A stretch of DNA of 39,648 bases, taken from positions 1-39,648 of the forward strand of contig JAGVPB010000028.1 in NCBI GenBank assembly GCA_020052415.1, in the 5' to 3' direction. The stretch comes from Bacteroidales bacterium (GTDB taxonomy: Bacteria; Bacteroidota; Bacteroidia; Bacteroidales; JAADJA01). Positions 8,730 to 16,134 of this stretch are shown in pieces. Under the pieces are notes generated by a model that saw nothing but the letters and a program-made list of their open reading frames with translations, was not told where the DNA came from and did not search any database. The stretch's first letter is position 1. The number at the start of each line of letters is the position of its first letter. The position numbers and the translations under genes were made by a program.

Positions 8730-8752
8730 TCTTTTTAAAATTATTAATATTG

Positions 8753-8777
8753 AAGGAGCCGGACAGCTCCTTTTTTT
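8753..8777 (+). terminator. Rho-independent terminator of the serine operon
   Basis: AAGGAGC-CGGACA-GCTCCTT gives a perfect 7-bp stem, followed immediately by a run of seven T (8771-8777). It begins 24 nt after the DUF1015 stop codon. It is the clearest intrinsic terminator in the window. Confidence 0.9.
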
Positions 8778-8913
8778 ATTCAGTGGAATGGGGTACGCAG
8801 TTTGAATTTGAATCATAAAATCACCTGAAATCAGGCACTCCTGAATGGAAATTACAAACTGAGGCCAATAAGGATCATTCAATTTATAGAACTCCTGCGA
8901 AATTAAAAACAAA

Positions 8914-8925
8914 TTACATTTGTAA
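8914..8925. promoter_or_regulatory. Operator-like site 1, TTACATTTGTAA
   Basis: The site is an inverted repeat TTACA-TT-TGTAA. It also contains TACATTTG, a match to the Bacteroidota -7 box TAnnTTTG, so it could be either an operator or a promoter element. An identical 12-mer occurs at 9288. Confidence 0.4.
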
Positions 8926-8979
8926 ATTGAATTCAATTAAACTGTCTAAAAAGTTGAAACTCAATATAAATAATATAAG

Positions 8980-8991
8980 TGACAAATGTAA
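8980..8991. promoter_or_regulatory. Operator-like site 2, TGACAAATGTAA
   Basis: This site matches the reverse complement of TTACATTTGTAA at 11 of 12 positions. The ACA-N2-TGT core is intact. Confidence 0.35.
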
Positions 8992-9240
8992 ATCAATATT
9001 TATATATTCTGCAAAATGTTTACATTTTTCAATTGGTCTGAGATGCAGAATAATTATTCAACTTTTCATATTCATTACCAGTATTTTAAATTTTTTAACT
9101 AAAGTTTTGGTTTAAAAGAAATCATTAAAACCTCCTTATCTGTTTTGTCCTGGATTGAAATCCGGTTCCGGCTTAAACATATTGCTACTGTTATAGTTTC
9201 CATGAATAACAAATGCTTTCCGGCCACTACAATTTAATAT

Positions 9241-9252
9241 TGACATTTGTAA
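9241..9252. promoter_or_regulatory. Operator-like site 3, TGACATTTGTAA
   Basis: This site matches TTACATTTGTAA at 11 of 12 positions and lies 133 nt upstream of the XRE regulator start. Because it has GACATTTG, it lacks the TA of a -7 promoter box. That favours a protein-binding explanation for this copy. Confidence 0.4.
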
Positions 9253-9287
9253 ACAGTCAATTATATTTATCTCTATCAACATTTTAA

Positions 9288-9299
9288 TTACATTTGTAA
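9288..9299. promoter_or_regulatory. Operator-like site 4, TTACATTTGTAA
   Basis: An exact second copy of the 12-mer seen at 8914, ending 85 nt before the XRE regulator start codon at 9385. This placement suits autoregulation of that gene. No -33 TTG is present at the expected distance. Confidence 0.42.
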
Positions 9300-9384
9300 C
9301 TTCAATTTTTGTATTAATAAGATGGAATTTATATCTGTAATCAGGAGTTAATAAGTTTCTTAATCATTCAAAAATCGAACAATA

Positions 9385-9795
9385 ATGATCAACCGGATTC
9401 AGTCTATCCTGAAATCGAAGAACCTCTCCCCTTCTGTGTTCGCGGATGCAATCGGGGTTCAGAGGTCGGGTGTATCGCATATCCTGTCGGAGAGAAATAA
9501 GCCCAGCCTCGATTTTGTGATAAAAATACTAAAAGCATTTCCGGAGATAGATGCGGATTGGTTACTTTTCGGAAAGGGTGAAATGACTCAAACAACTTCC
9601 GAATCTAAAACCAAGTTGACTGTAAAACTACCAGCCTTAAAAATAAATGAAACGCCTGAGATCGGCAAACATGAAGAAAAAACCATTACTTCAAGCCATC
9701 CTCCTGCTTTAAAAGATTTTCATAACAAAGGAGAAATAGCAAAGATTGTTATACTTTACACTGATAATACATTTTCAGAATACATCGCCAGGTAA
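9385..9795 (+). CDS. XRE-family helix-turn-helix regulator
   Basis: A 136-residue protein with an N-terminal Cro/C1-type HTH (about residues 3-60). It reads as helix 1 around RIQSILKSKNLS, turn and recognition helix around VQRSGVSHILSERNKPS, then the DADWLLFGKGE end typical of this family in Bacteroidota. The remaining 70 residues are hydrophilic with no protease or ligand-binding domain recognised. Repeated TTACATTTGTAA sites lie upstream and may be its operators. It sits just ahead of a lysozyme-like gene on the same strand, 201 bp away, in an accessory-looking stretch. It could be a remnant of a phage-type repressor or a free-standing regulator; its target is unknown. Confidence 0.87.
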   Translation: MINRIQSILKSKNLSPSVFADAIGVQRSGVSHILSERNKPSLDFVIKILKAFPEIDADWLLFGKGEMTQTTSESKTKLTVKLPALKINETPEIGKHEEKTITSSHPPALKDFHNKGEIAKIVILYTDNTFSEYIAR

Positions 9796-9996
9796 TAAAA
9801 ACCAACTTAATGATTATTTTGGAGGTCAGCTCTACCATAGAATAAAACTAATTTGAATTTTATTTGTTCCTATTACAAGACTGAGAGTTTGTCTTAGAAT
9901 CATTTACCTGTAAAATATATTTTCGATTTATTTCTTTAATTCAATCACTATAGCAATTCATAATAATAACAACCAAATCATTCAAATAATAAAAAA

Positions 9997-10938
9997 ATGG
10001 GAAGAGTTTATTTTCTAAGAGCAAAGAATGGTTACCGGGCTGTGCGTGGCGAGGTAATAAGTCGTGTACAGAACGCACTGAAAGCGGCAGGATCGGATCC
10101 AAAAAACATTGATGGCATATACGGCGGCGACACCGAAAGTGCATTAAGGGATTTTCAGCATAAACGAAACCTGGAAGTCAACGGTATATTAAGTGAACAA
10201 ATTTGGACTACCCTTACCGGGGAACCCGTTCCTGACTTACTCAGCCGCTGCCTGCAGTTAACCGGAGACTTTGAAGGACACGGATTTCAAAAAGTTGCAG
10301 GCAATTTCGATGGTGCTGGTTTGACATGGGGAATAATAGGATTTACTTTACAACATGGTGAGGTTCAGAATATCCTGAAGACGATTCAGCAAAAGAACCC
10401 TTCCCTGCTTGATCAGGCATTTGGTAACTTAAGGGATAATCTCCGTTCGATGCTCAACCTGAGCCTGAATGATCAGATTAAATGGGCGGATAGCATTTCT
10501 GTCGGTTCAAATAAGTATCAGGTAGCTCCATTGTGGGAACAAGCCTTTAAAGTGCTGGGATCTTTTGCTGAAGTAAAAGCGATACAAATGGAACGCGTTA
10601 AAAAATATTGGGATGTTGCATTGAAAGATGCTAAGCGTTTCGGCCTGAAATCGGAAATGGGAATGGCACTTTGTTTTGATATCGCTGTTCAAAACGGAGG
10701 TATAGACACGGATGTTGAAGAACGCCGGATTATGATGGGCCGAAATACCACACCTCCACCCTCTGAGCGCGATTTATGTATTCTGATAGCAAATACGGTT
10801 GCAGAAAACAGCCGGCCGCAATACATAGAAGACGTGCGTAAACGCAAACTTACCATAGCAACAGGTGATGGCATTGTTCATGGAGTCCGGTATTCGACTG
10901 AAGACTGGGGTATTGGAGAATATCCCTGGCAAACCTAA
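9997..10938 (+). CDS. Peptidoglycan-binding domain plus lysozyme/chitosanase-like domain protein
   Basis: A 313-residue protein. Residues about 15-75 form a PG_binding_1 domain (RVQNALKAAG, then IDGIYGGDTESALRDFQ and NGILSEQIW). Residues about 80-300 resemble the GH46 chitosanase / lysozyme-like fold: DFEGHGF with candidate acid Glu93, NFDGAGLTWGIIGFTLQHG (103-121) with Asp105, AVQNGG (230-235), and IATGDGIVHG near the C-terminus. It probably cleaves or binds cell-wall glycan. There is no signal peptide or membrane segment, as in phage endolysins and injected or lysis-released effectors. No phage structural gene is nearby. The ATG at 9997 gives a domain start at the expected position. The catalytic assignment is tentative. 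Confidence 0.7.
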   Translation: MGRVYFLRAKNGYRAVRGEVISRVQNALKAAGSDPKNIDGIYGGDTESALRDFQHKRNLEVNGILSEQIWTTLTGEPVPDLLSRCLQLTGDFEGHGFQKVAGNFDGAGLTWGIIGFTLQHGEVQNILKTIQQKNPSLLDQAFGNLRDNLRSMLNLSLNDQIKWADSISVGSNKYQVAPLWEQAFKVLGSFAEVKAIQMERVKKYWDVALKDAKRFGLKSEMGMALCFDIAVQNGGIDTDVEERRIMMGRNTTPPPSERDLCILIANTVAENSRPQYIEDVRKRKLTIATGDGIVHGVRYSTEDWGIGEYPWQT

Positions 10939-10942
10939 AGAT

Positions 10943-11098
10943 GAGGCTGTCTCAAAAGTCAGAAATCGTGGTCACATTGAGACTTCGGCGTGAGCTCAGT
11001 CGAACGCCCGTCGAAATGTGTATTAGGCTGAAAATCAATCATACTTCGACAGGCTCAACATGATCGCGGAACCTGAAAAAGTCTACTCAGACAGTCTC
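10943..11098. mobile_element. MITE-like element with imperfect terminal inverted repeats
   Basis: The left end GAGGCTGTCTCAAAAGTC (10943-10960) matches the reverse complement of the right end (11081-11098) at roughly 12 of 17 core positions. GGCTGTCTCAAAAG ends are common among insertion sequences. Inside are two inverted copies of a TTCGAC-GAGCTCA / TTCGACAGGCTCA motif (about 10982-11006 and 11043-11059), a repeat type I associate with Bacteroidota genomes. No transposase is encoded. It starts 4 bp after the lysozyme-like gene's stop codon. It may be a decayed IS end pair. Confidence 0.45.
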
Positions 11099-11138
11099 TG
11101 AAGAATTTATTCATGAAGCTGAAACAGCGGTTTGAAAA

Positions 11139-11221
11139 TTAATACCGATGTGATTTATGTAATAGTCCATCCAAAAATGAATCTACTCATTGGACAATAA
11201 CATAAATTCAATCGGCATTAA
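11139..11221. repeat. Long imperfect inverted repeat (30-nt arms)
   Basis: The arms at 11139-11168 and 11192-11221 are reverse complements at about 24 of 30 positions, with a 23-nt loop. The outer parts TTAAT-CCGAT and ATTTATGT are best conserved. It abuts a second inverted repeat at 11221-11281. No coding sequence is present. Confidence 0.6.
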
Positions 11222-11281
11222 CCAAAGTTAGAAATTCCAATACGTCCGCCTGAAGCGGACTAATTAGAATTTCACTTTGGT
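11221..11281. repeat. Inverted repeat with nested GTCCGC hairpin
   Basis: ACCAAAGT (11221-11228) pairs with ACTTTGGT (11274-11281), and GAAATTC-like stretches continue the stem. At the centre lies the perfect stem GTCCGC-CTGAA-GCGGAC (11244-11260). No T-run follows, so a terminator role is unproven. Confidence 0.6.
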
Positions 11282-11290
11282 ATAAAATCT

Positions 11291-11310
11291 CCTGGCAAAC
11301 AATTGCCGGG
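11291..11310. repeat. Hairpin CCTGGCAA-ACAA-TTGCCGGG
   Basis: An 8-bp stem with one G-T pair and a 4-nt loop, third in a row of four palindromes before the TSUP gene. It is followed by AACC and seven A, so on the minus strand a T-run precedes the stem rather than follows it. Confidence 0.5.
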
Positions 11311-11333
11311 AACCAAAAAAATACTAATATTGA

Positions 11334-11350
11334 ATCCCGTTTAACGGGAT
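11334..11350. repeat. Hairpin ATCCCG-TTTAA-CGGGAT before TSUP start
   Basis: A perfect 6-bp stem that ends 4 nt before the ATG at 11355, so in mRNA it would cover the usual ribosome-binding region. A similar CGGGAT-AA-ATCCCG palindrome occurs inside the REP-like unit at 27619-27831. Confidence 0.55.
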
Positions 11351-11354
11351 AAAT

Positions 11355-12116
11355 ATGAGTATAATAGATTTAATTATTGCCGGACTGGCAGCCATTGCAG
11401 CAGGAATGGTAAATGCCATTGCAGGAGGTGGCACTTTGATCACTTTTCCGGTCCTTACTGCACTTGGTGTTCCGGCAATAGCCGCCAATGTCACAAATAC
11501 GGTGTCATTATGTCCCGGTTATCTTGGAGGCAGCTGGGCACAATCGAAGGACCTGAAAGGCCAGAAAACCAGAATTCTATTGCTGGTGCCTGCGGCCATC
11601 CTGGGTGGGATCGCCGGCGGTATTCTTCTTCTTGTGACCGGCGAAAGGCTATTCCGCAGCCTTGTTCCCTGGCTGATCCTGTTCGCATCAATATTGCTGG
11701 CTATTCAGGAACCGCTTCGTAAAAAGTTAATTAAAAAGCAGCCTTCGGCTAAATCCGTATCCGGGATCGCCGGTTCAACAATTGCAATTGTCCCTGCTGC
11801 TGTCTATGGCGGCTATTTCGGTGCAGGGCTCGGTGTGATATTAATTGCTACCCTTGGCCTTTTGCACGAAGATTCACTGATCAGGCTCAATGCTCTGAAA
11901 CAACTCCTCTCACTGAGTGTGAACGTAGCTGCAGCTTTTTTCTTTGTTTTTTCGGGACATGTTTACTGGCTCGTTGCTGCAATTATGGCTGTTTGCGCCT
12001 TGTTTGGAGGAATGGCAGGTGGTAAACTTGCCGGTAAATTTAGTCCGGTTGTTCTAAGGTGGGTGATCGTGACTATTGGAGTAACTGTTGCAGTTATTTA
12101 CTTTATTTCAGACTAA
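11355..12116 (+). CDS. TSUP (TauE/SafE) family membrane permease
   Basis: A 253-residue integral inner-membrane protein of the sulfite exporter TauE/SafE family, with about 7-8 hydrophobic helices. The family hallmarks are the glycine-rich AGMVNAIAGGGTLITFP near residues 16-32 and, in the second half, the repeated equivalent YGGYFGAGLGVILIA. Members move sulfur-containing anions such as sulfite, sulfoacetate or thiosulfate, but the substrate cannot be assigned. The start at 11355 directly follows the hairpin at 11334-11350. It converges with ndk, 26 bp away, and has no sulfur-metabolism neighbours here. Confidence 0.9.
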   Translation: MSIIDLIIAGLAAIAAGMVNAIAGGGTLITFPVLTALGVPAIAANVTNTVSLCPGYLGGSWAQSKDLKGQKTRILLLVPAAILGGIAGGILLLVTGERLFRSLVPWLILFASILLAIQEPLRKKLIKKQPSAKSVSGIAGSTIAIVPAAVYGGYFGAGLGVILIATLGLLHEDSLIRLNALKQLLSLSVNVAAAFFFVFSGHVYWLVAAIMAVCALFGGMAGGKLAGKFSPVVLRWVIVTIGVTVAVIYFISD

Positions 12117-12142
12117 CACCAGGATTACTTATATTATCAGGT

Positions 12143-12562
12143 TTAAAACCGTTCCATTTTCGAAAAGAAAAAATCACCCTCAATAATCGCATTTTCATCA
12201 CTATCCGAACCATGAACAGCATTGGCTTCCAGGCTTGTGCCATACAGTGCCCGGATGGTTCCGGGAGCGGCATTGGCAGGATTGGTGGCACCAATATAAT
12301 CGCGCCAGGCCTGAACTGCATTTTCCTTCTCCAGGATTGCTGCTACAATGGGGCCTGAAGTCATCGAATTTACAAGACTATCATAGAACGGCCTGTCCTT
12401 ATGAACTTCGTAAAACTTCCTTGCCTGGTTAACAGACAATCTGGTATATTTCATTGCAATTATTTTAAATCCGCCTTCGGCAATTTTTGCCAGGATGGGG
12501 CCGGTAAAACCTTTTTGAACCGCAAGCGGTTTGATCATTGTAAGTGTGATGCTTCCTGCCAT
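12143..12562 (-). CDS. ndk: Nucleoside diphosphate kinase
   Basis: Transfers the gamma-phosphate of ATP to nucleoside diphosphates through a phospho-histidine. The protein has 139 residues, the usual bacterial length. The N-terminal TLTMIKPLAV motif and the active-site NAVHGSDS with His117 are present and intact. It is divergent from nrnA with an 81-bp shared promoter region. A neighbourhood of ndk, nrnA and gldI is, from memory, a recurring Bacteroidota arrangement. Cytosolic. Confidence 0.97.
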   Translation of the reverse strand: MAGSITLTMIKPLAVQKGFTGPILAKIAEGGFKIIAMKYTRLSVNQARKFYEVHKDRPFYDSLVNSMTSGPIVAAILEKENAVQAWRDYIGATNPANAAPGTIRALYGTSLEANAVHGSDSDENAIIEGDFFFSKMERF

Positions 12563-12588
12563 ATAAATTCTGATTTTAATGAGGCGGG

Positions 12589-12596
12589 CAAAATTA
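12589..12596 (-). promoter_or_regulatory. -7 box for ndk
   Basis: On the minus strand this reads TAATTTTG, a full match to TAnnTTTG, 27 nt upstream of the ndk start. Together with the plus-strand box at 12608-12615 it makes a face-to-face promoter pair whose polymerase footprints must overlap. Confidence 0.45.
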
Positions 12597-12607
12597 AAGA
12601 TATTTTA

Positions 12608-12615
12608 TAAATTTG
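12608..12615 (+). promoter_or_regulatory. -7 box for nrnA
   Basis: TAAATTTG is a full match to TAnnTTTG, 29 nt before the TTG start codon at 12644. The predicted transcription start would lie near 12622, giving a short leader. Confidence 0.45.
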
Positions 12616-12643
12616 CAGCCTTAAATCTCAAATCTTAAATTTA

Positions 12644-13657
12644 TTGGATAATTTGGATTTTTCGTCAATCACTCCTTTATTATCAATCCCGAAAAGAGTT
12701 TTGCTGACATCTCATACCAATCCTGATGGAGATGCCATCGGGGCCTGCCTTGCCATGTTTCATTTTCTGCATATTTGCGGCCATGATGTAAAGGTAATGG
12801 TGCCCAATCATTTCCCCGGTTTCCTTTCATGGATGAAAGGTCAGGATGAGATATTGATTTATAAGGATGAGAAGGAAAAGTGCGATTTGCTTTTTGTAAA
12901 TGCAGAATTGATTTTTTCACTCGACTATAACTCGCCTACGCGTTTAGGGGATGCTGAGGAAGCATTCAACAGGGCGACCGGGATAAAAATATTGATTGAT
13001 CACCATATTCAGCCTGCCATGCAATATTATGACCAGGTATATTCAACAATAGAAACCTCCTCAACTTCTGAACTGATCTTTGATTTTATTATACAAAACA
13101 AAAAGGACACTTTAAACAGGACAATAGCCGAATGTATATATGCTGGCATAATGACTGATACCGGCTCGTTCAGTTACTCCTGCAACCACGAAAAAACTTT
13201 TCGTATAGTGGCCGAACTTTATAAGACCGGCATTGACGGTGTGATGATCAACAGGCTGGTTTACAGTACATTTTCTGAAAAAAGATTAAGGTTACTCGGT
13301 TATGCCCTCAGTGAGAAACTAAAGGTCATTTACCAATACTCCACTGCATATATTTCACTGACCAAAGAAGAACTGGCACGCTTTGATTTCAGGGTAGGTG
13401 ATACTGAAGGTCTTGTAAATTATGCTCTTGCCATTAAAGGGATGAAGTTTGCAGCCTTATTTGTTGAAAAGGATAATAAAGTGAGAATATCCTTACGCTC
13501 GGCCGGTGATTTTTCGGTAAACAATTTTGCCCGCAACCACTTTGAAGGTGGAGGACATAAAAATGCTGCCGGTGGCGATTCTTACATTTCACTTGAGAAA
13601 ACCCTTGAGAAATTTGAAGATTTGCTTTCCGGTTATCAGGATGAATTACGGAATTAA
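12644..13657 (+). CDS. nrnA: DHH/DHHA1 phosphoesterase, NrnA-type
   Basis: A bifunctional oligoribonuclease / 3',5'-bisphosphate nucleotide phosphatase-type enzyme that clears short RNA oligomers and pAp. The DHH domain shows TSHTNPDGDAIG (22-33), a metal-binding Asp94 in FSLDYN, and the IDHHIQP motif (Asp119, His120, His121). The DHHA1 domain ends with GGGHKNAAGG near 307-316. Its length of 337 residues is typical. The start must be the TTG at 12644: no ATG occurs before the first catalytic motif, and a stop lies just upstream at 12608-12610. It is the first gene of a unit with the gldI-like gene, an FKBP gene and sucC, all separated by 20 bp or less. Confidence 0.93.
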   Translation: MDNLDFSSITPLLSIPKRVLLTSHTNPDGDAIGACLAMFHFLHICGHDVKVMVPNHFPGFLSWMKGQDEILIYKDEKEKCDLLFVNAELIFSLDYNSPTRLGDAEEAFNRATGIKILIDHHIQPAMQYYDQVYSTIETSSTSELIFDFIIQNKKDTLNRTIAECIYAGIMTDTGSFSYSCNHEKTFRIVAELYKTGIDGVMINRLVYSTFSEKRLRLLGYALSEKLKVIYQYSTAYISLTKEELARFDFRVGDTEGLVNYALAIKGMKFAALFVEKDNKVRISLRSAGDFSVNNFARNHFEGGGHKNAAGGDSYISLEKTLEKFEDLLSGYQDELRN

Positions 13658-13675
13658 AGCAATTACAACGCCTGA

Positions 13676-14203
13676 ATGATTCCTTTCCTAAAAATAACGA
13701 TATTTGTTTACATTCCTATCGTCCTGATGAGCTGTACGGGATACCAGAATAACAATAATAACAATGTTAAAAAGGATGCAAATGAAACACTGATAAAAGC
13801 AAATCAAAAACTGGTAAAAACCGAAAGCGGGCAAATAGAAGATTTCATAAGCCGATACGGATGGAAAATGAATCAAACGGGCACAGGGTTGAGGTATATG
13901 GTCTATAAGAATGGAAGCGGTGTAAAAGCTGGTAAAGGAATGATTGCTAAGATCAATTATACGGTCAGCCTGCTTACCGGTGAATTGTGCTATTCATCGG
14001 ATACGGGAGGTCCGAAAGAATTTATTATCGGTAAGGGCATGGTGGAAAACGGGATAGACGAAGGAATTTTATTTTTGAAAACCGGAGACAGAGTAAAATT
14101 TATTTTACCTTCGCACCTCGCTTTCGGGCTTGCGGGCGATGGTGATAAAATACCGGCAAAAGCAGTACTGGTGTATGATATAGAGTTATTGGAATTAAAA
14201 TAA
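13676..14203 (+). CDS. gldI: FKBP-type peptidyl-prolyl isomerase lipoprotein, GldI-like
   Basis: A 175-residue lipoprotein: a hydrophobic N-terminus ends in the lipobox LMSC (Cys19), followed by an Asn-rich linker. Residues about 75-175 form an FKBP domain (KAGKGMIAKINYTVSL, then AFGLAGDGDKIPAKAVLVYDIELLE). It catalyses proline cis-trans isomerisation, probably in the periplasm, and helps fold exported proteins. GldI is the isomerase lipoprotein linked to gliding motility and the T9SS in Bacteroidota. The position between nrnA and a second FKBP gene supports that name. No other gld gene is in the window, so an involvement in motility is not shown. Confidence 0.75.
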   Translation: MIPFLKITIFVYIPIVLMSCTGYQNNNNNNVKKDANETLIKANQKLVKTESGQIEDFISRYGWKMNQTGTGLRYMVYKNGSGVKAGKGMIAKINYTVSLLTGELCYSSDTGGPKEFIIGKGMVENGIDEGILFLKTGDRVKFILPSHLAFGLAGDGDKIPAKAVLVYDIELLELK

Positions 14204-14217
14204 AAATCTAAATTAAA

Positions 14218-14919
14218 ATGAAAATCACAAAAATTACAAAAGGTTTATTCTTTTCTGTTACAGCAATTTCATTGTTTGCTTCCTGTGGTCAGCTTGGCGG
14301 ATCAAAAAAAGATGTTACTCTTAACAATGAACTTGATAGTGTTAGTTATGCTATTGGAATAGATATCGCAACAAACCTGAAGAAGAATGGGTTCGACGAC
14401 ATCAACTCAGATGCCATTGCACAGGGATTTTCCGACATGTTTGCAGGAGTTGAGCCGAAGATCAGTGAAGAAGATGCCAATCGTTATGTCATGAATTATT
14501 TCGAGAGGATAAGAACAAGGAAAAGTGATGCAAACCTTAAAGAAGCCGAAAATTTTCTGACTGAAAACGGGAAAAAGGAGGGTGTTCAAACCACTGCAAG
14601 CGGTTTACAATATAAAATCATTCAGACAGGAAATGGTCCGATACCTACAGAAACTGATATGGTAAAAGTTTACTATAAAGGAACCCTGATCAATGGAAAA
14701 GAATTTGAAAGTACCGAAGAAAATAATCCGGCCCAGTTCCGTTTAAATGGTGTAATCAAGGGATGGACCGAAGCTTTAAAACTTATGCCGGCAGGTTCGA
14801 AATGGACACTCTATGTTCATCCCAATCTTGCTTATGGAAACAGGCCGCCACAGGGAAGTAATATAGAATCGAACAGCTTGCTTATTTTTGATCTCGAATT
14901 ATTGGAGGTTGTAAAATAA
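14218..14919 (+). CDS. FKBP-type peptidyl-prolyl isomerase lipoprotein (Mip/FkpA-like)
   Basis: A 233-residue lipoprotein with lipobox FASC (Cys23). Residues about 35-115 form the helical N-terminal dimerisation domain typical of Mip/FkpA proteins (DSVSYAIGIDIATNLKKNG opening). Residues about 125-233 form the FKBP catalytic domain (VKVYYKGTLINGKEFEST, LMPAGSKWTLYVHPNLAYG, SLLIFDLELLEV). It is a periplasmic chaperone/isomerase. It lies 14 bp after the gldI-like gene and 14 bp before sucC, so it is probably co-transcribed with both. Confidence 0.93.
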   Translation: MKITKITKGLFFSVTAISLFASCGQLGGSKKDVTLNNELDSVSYAIGIDIATNLKKNGFDDINSDAIAQGFSDMFAGVEPKISEEDANRYVMNYFERIRTRKSDANLKEAENFLTENGKKEGVQTTASGLQYKIIQTGNGPIPTETDMVKVYYKGTLINGKEFESTEENNPAQFRLNGVIKGWTEALKLMPAGSKWTLYVHPNLAYGNRPPQGSNIESNSLLIFDLELLEVVK

Positions 14920-14933
14920 ATTAACGGATATAC

Positions 14934-16124
14934 ATGAATTTACACGAATATCAGGGGAAAATCCTGCTCAAAGGATTTGGTGTATCAGTCCCGCTTGGTA
15001 TAGTTGCTTTTTCTCCTGAAGAAGCAGTTGACGGAGCAAGGTCAATTCAGCAAACTACAGGATTAACCAAATGGGCAGTAAAGGCACAGATCCATGCCGG
15101 CGGCAGAGGTAAAGGGGGCGGTGTAAGAATCGCAGATACTCTTGAAGAAGTTTGGATTTATGCCGATGAAATAATCGGGATGCAACTGGTTACACCCCAA
15201 ACAGGTCCCGAGGGGAAAAAGGTTCGTAAGGTTCTGGTTGAGCAAAATATTTATTACACAGGGGAATCCGATATCAGGGAATTCTATATGTCTATTTTAC
15301 TCAACAGGCAAACCGGCAGAAATATGATTCTTTATTCGCCAAGAGGTGGTATGAATATCGAGGAGGTCGCCGAAAAATCACCGGAAGCCTTATTTACAGA
15401 AGAAATTGATCCGGTAGTTGGACTGCAGCCATTCCAGGCAAGGAAAATAGCATTTAACCTTGATCTTGATGGAGCTGCATTTAAAGAGATGGTAACTTTT
15501 ATCCTCGCTCTTTATAAAGCCTATATCGGTGTTGATGCTTCGCTTTTTGAAATCAACCCGGTAATTAAAGCTGCCGATAATAAAATTTATGCTGCTGACG
15601 CAAAAGTGGTCATTGATAACAACGCCCTTTTCCGCCATCCAGAGATACTTGACTTCAGGGACTTTAATGAAGAAGATCCGAACGAAGTCGAGGCGAGCCG
15701 TTATAATCTGAGTTATGTAAAACTCAGTGGTAATGTCGGATGTATGGTCAACGGCGCCGGGCTCGCCATGGCAACGATGGATATCATTAAGCTTTCGGGT
15801 GGTGATCCTGCGAATTTTCTCGATGTAGGAGGTTCTGCCGATTCAAAACGTGTGGAGGAGGCATTCAGGATCATACTGAAAGATCCTAATGTAAAGGCTA
15901 TCCTGGTTAATATTTTCGGCGGGATTGTACGTTGCGACCTCGTTGCAACCGGTGTTGTGGACGCCTGCAAGCGAATAGGGGAAATACATATACCCATTAT
16001 TGTCAGGCTTCAGGGAACCAATGCGGAGGAAGGTAAAAGAATTATTGACCAATCGGGATTGAAAGTACATTCTGCAATACTTTTACGCGAAGCAGCCGAA
16101 AGAGTTAGAGAGGTTTTGTCCTGA
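14934..16124 (+). CDS. sucC: Succinate-CoA ligase subunit beta
   Basis: The beta subunit of succinyl-CoA synthetase, which couples succinyl-CoA hydrolysis to ATP or GTP formation in the TCA cycle. The protein has 396 residues, the usual length. It begins with the signature MNLHEYQGK. The ATP-grasp domain includes KAQIHAGGRGKGGGV (50-64) and FEINPV (about 202). The ligase domain has GGSADSKRV and NIFGGIVRCD. It is preceded by an FKBP gene at 14 bp. The alpha subunit gene sucD does not follow. Instead there is a repeat block and then minus-strand genes, so the alpha subunit must be encoded elsewhere. Confidence 0.96.
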   Translation: MNLHEYQGKILLKGFGVSVPLGIVAFSPEEAVDGARSIQQTTGLTKWAVKAQIHAGGRGKGGGVRIADTLEEVWIYADEIIGMQLVTPQTGPEGKKVRKVLVEQNIYYTGESDIREFYMSILLNRQTGRNMILYSPRGGMNIEEVAEKSPEALFTEEIDPVVGLQPFQARKIAFNLDLDGAAFKEMVTFILALYKAYIGVDASLFEINPVIKAADNKIYAADAKVVIDNNALFRHPEILDFRDFNEEDPNEVEASRYNLSYVKLSGNVGCMVNGAGLAMATMDIIKLSGGDPANFLDVGGSADSKRVEEAFRIILKDPNVKAILVNIFGGIVRCDLVATGVVDACKRIGEIHIPIIVRLQGTNAEEGKRIIDQSGLKVHSAILLREAAERVREVLS

Positions 16125-16134
16125 TGACTCCAAA

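Larger units (their letters stand above)
8780..9384. other. AT-rich gene-free stretch upstream of XRE regulator
   Basis: About 600 bp with no convincing gene. The one plus-strand reading frame here (TTG start at 8927, 62 codons) is low-complexity Ile/Lys/Asn and is not accepted. The stretch contains a small palindrome CCTGA-AA-TCAGG (8824-8835) and repeated TTACATTTGTAA-like sites at 8914, 8980, 9241 and 9288, with a weaker one near 9020. Confidence 0.6.

Noticed and set aside
8927-9115. Plus-strand 62-codon frame with TTG start
   Set aside because: Low-complexity Ile/Lys/Asn composition from AT-rich DNA, overlapping operator-like sites, with no motif.
9385-10938. Prophage module (repressor plus endolysin)
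   Set aside because: No integrase, structural, holin or terminase genes on either side; the two genes alone do not support a prophage.
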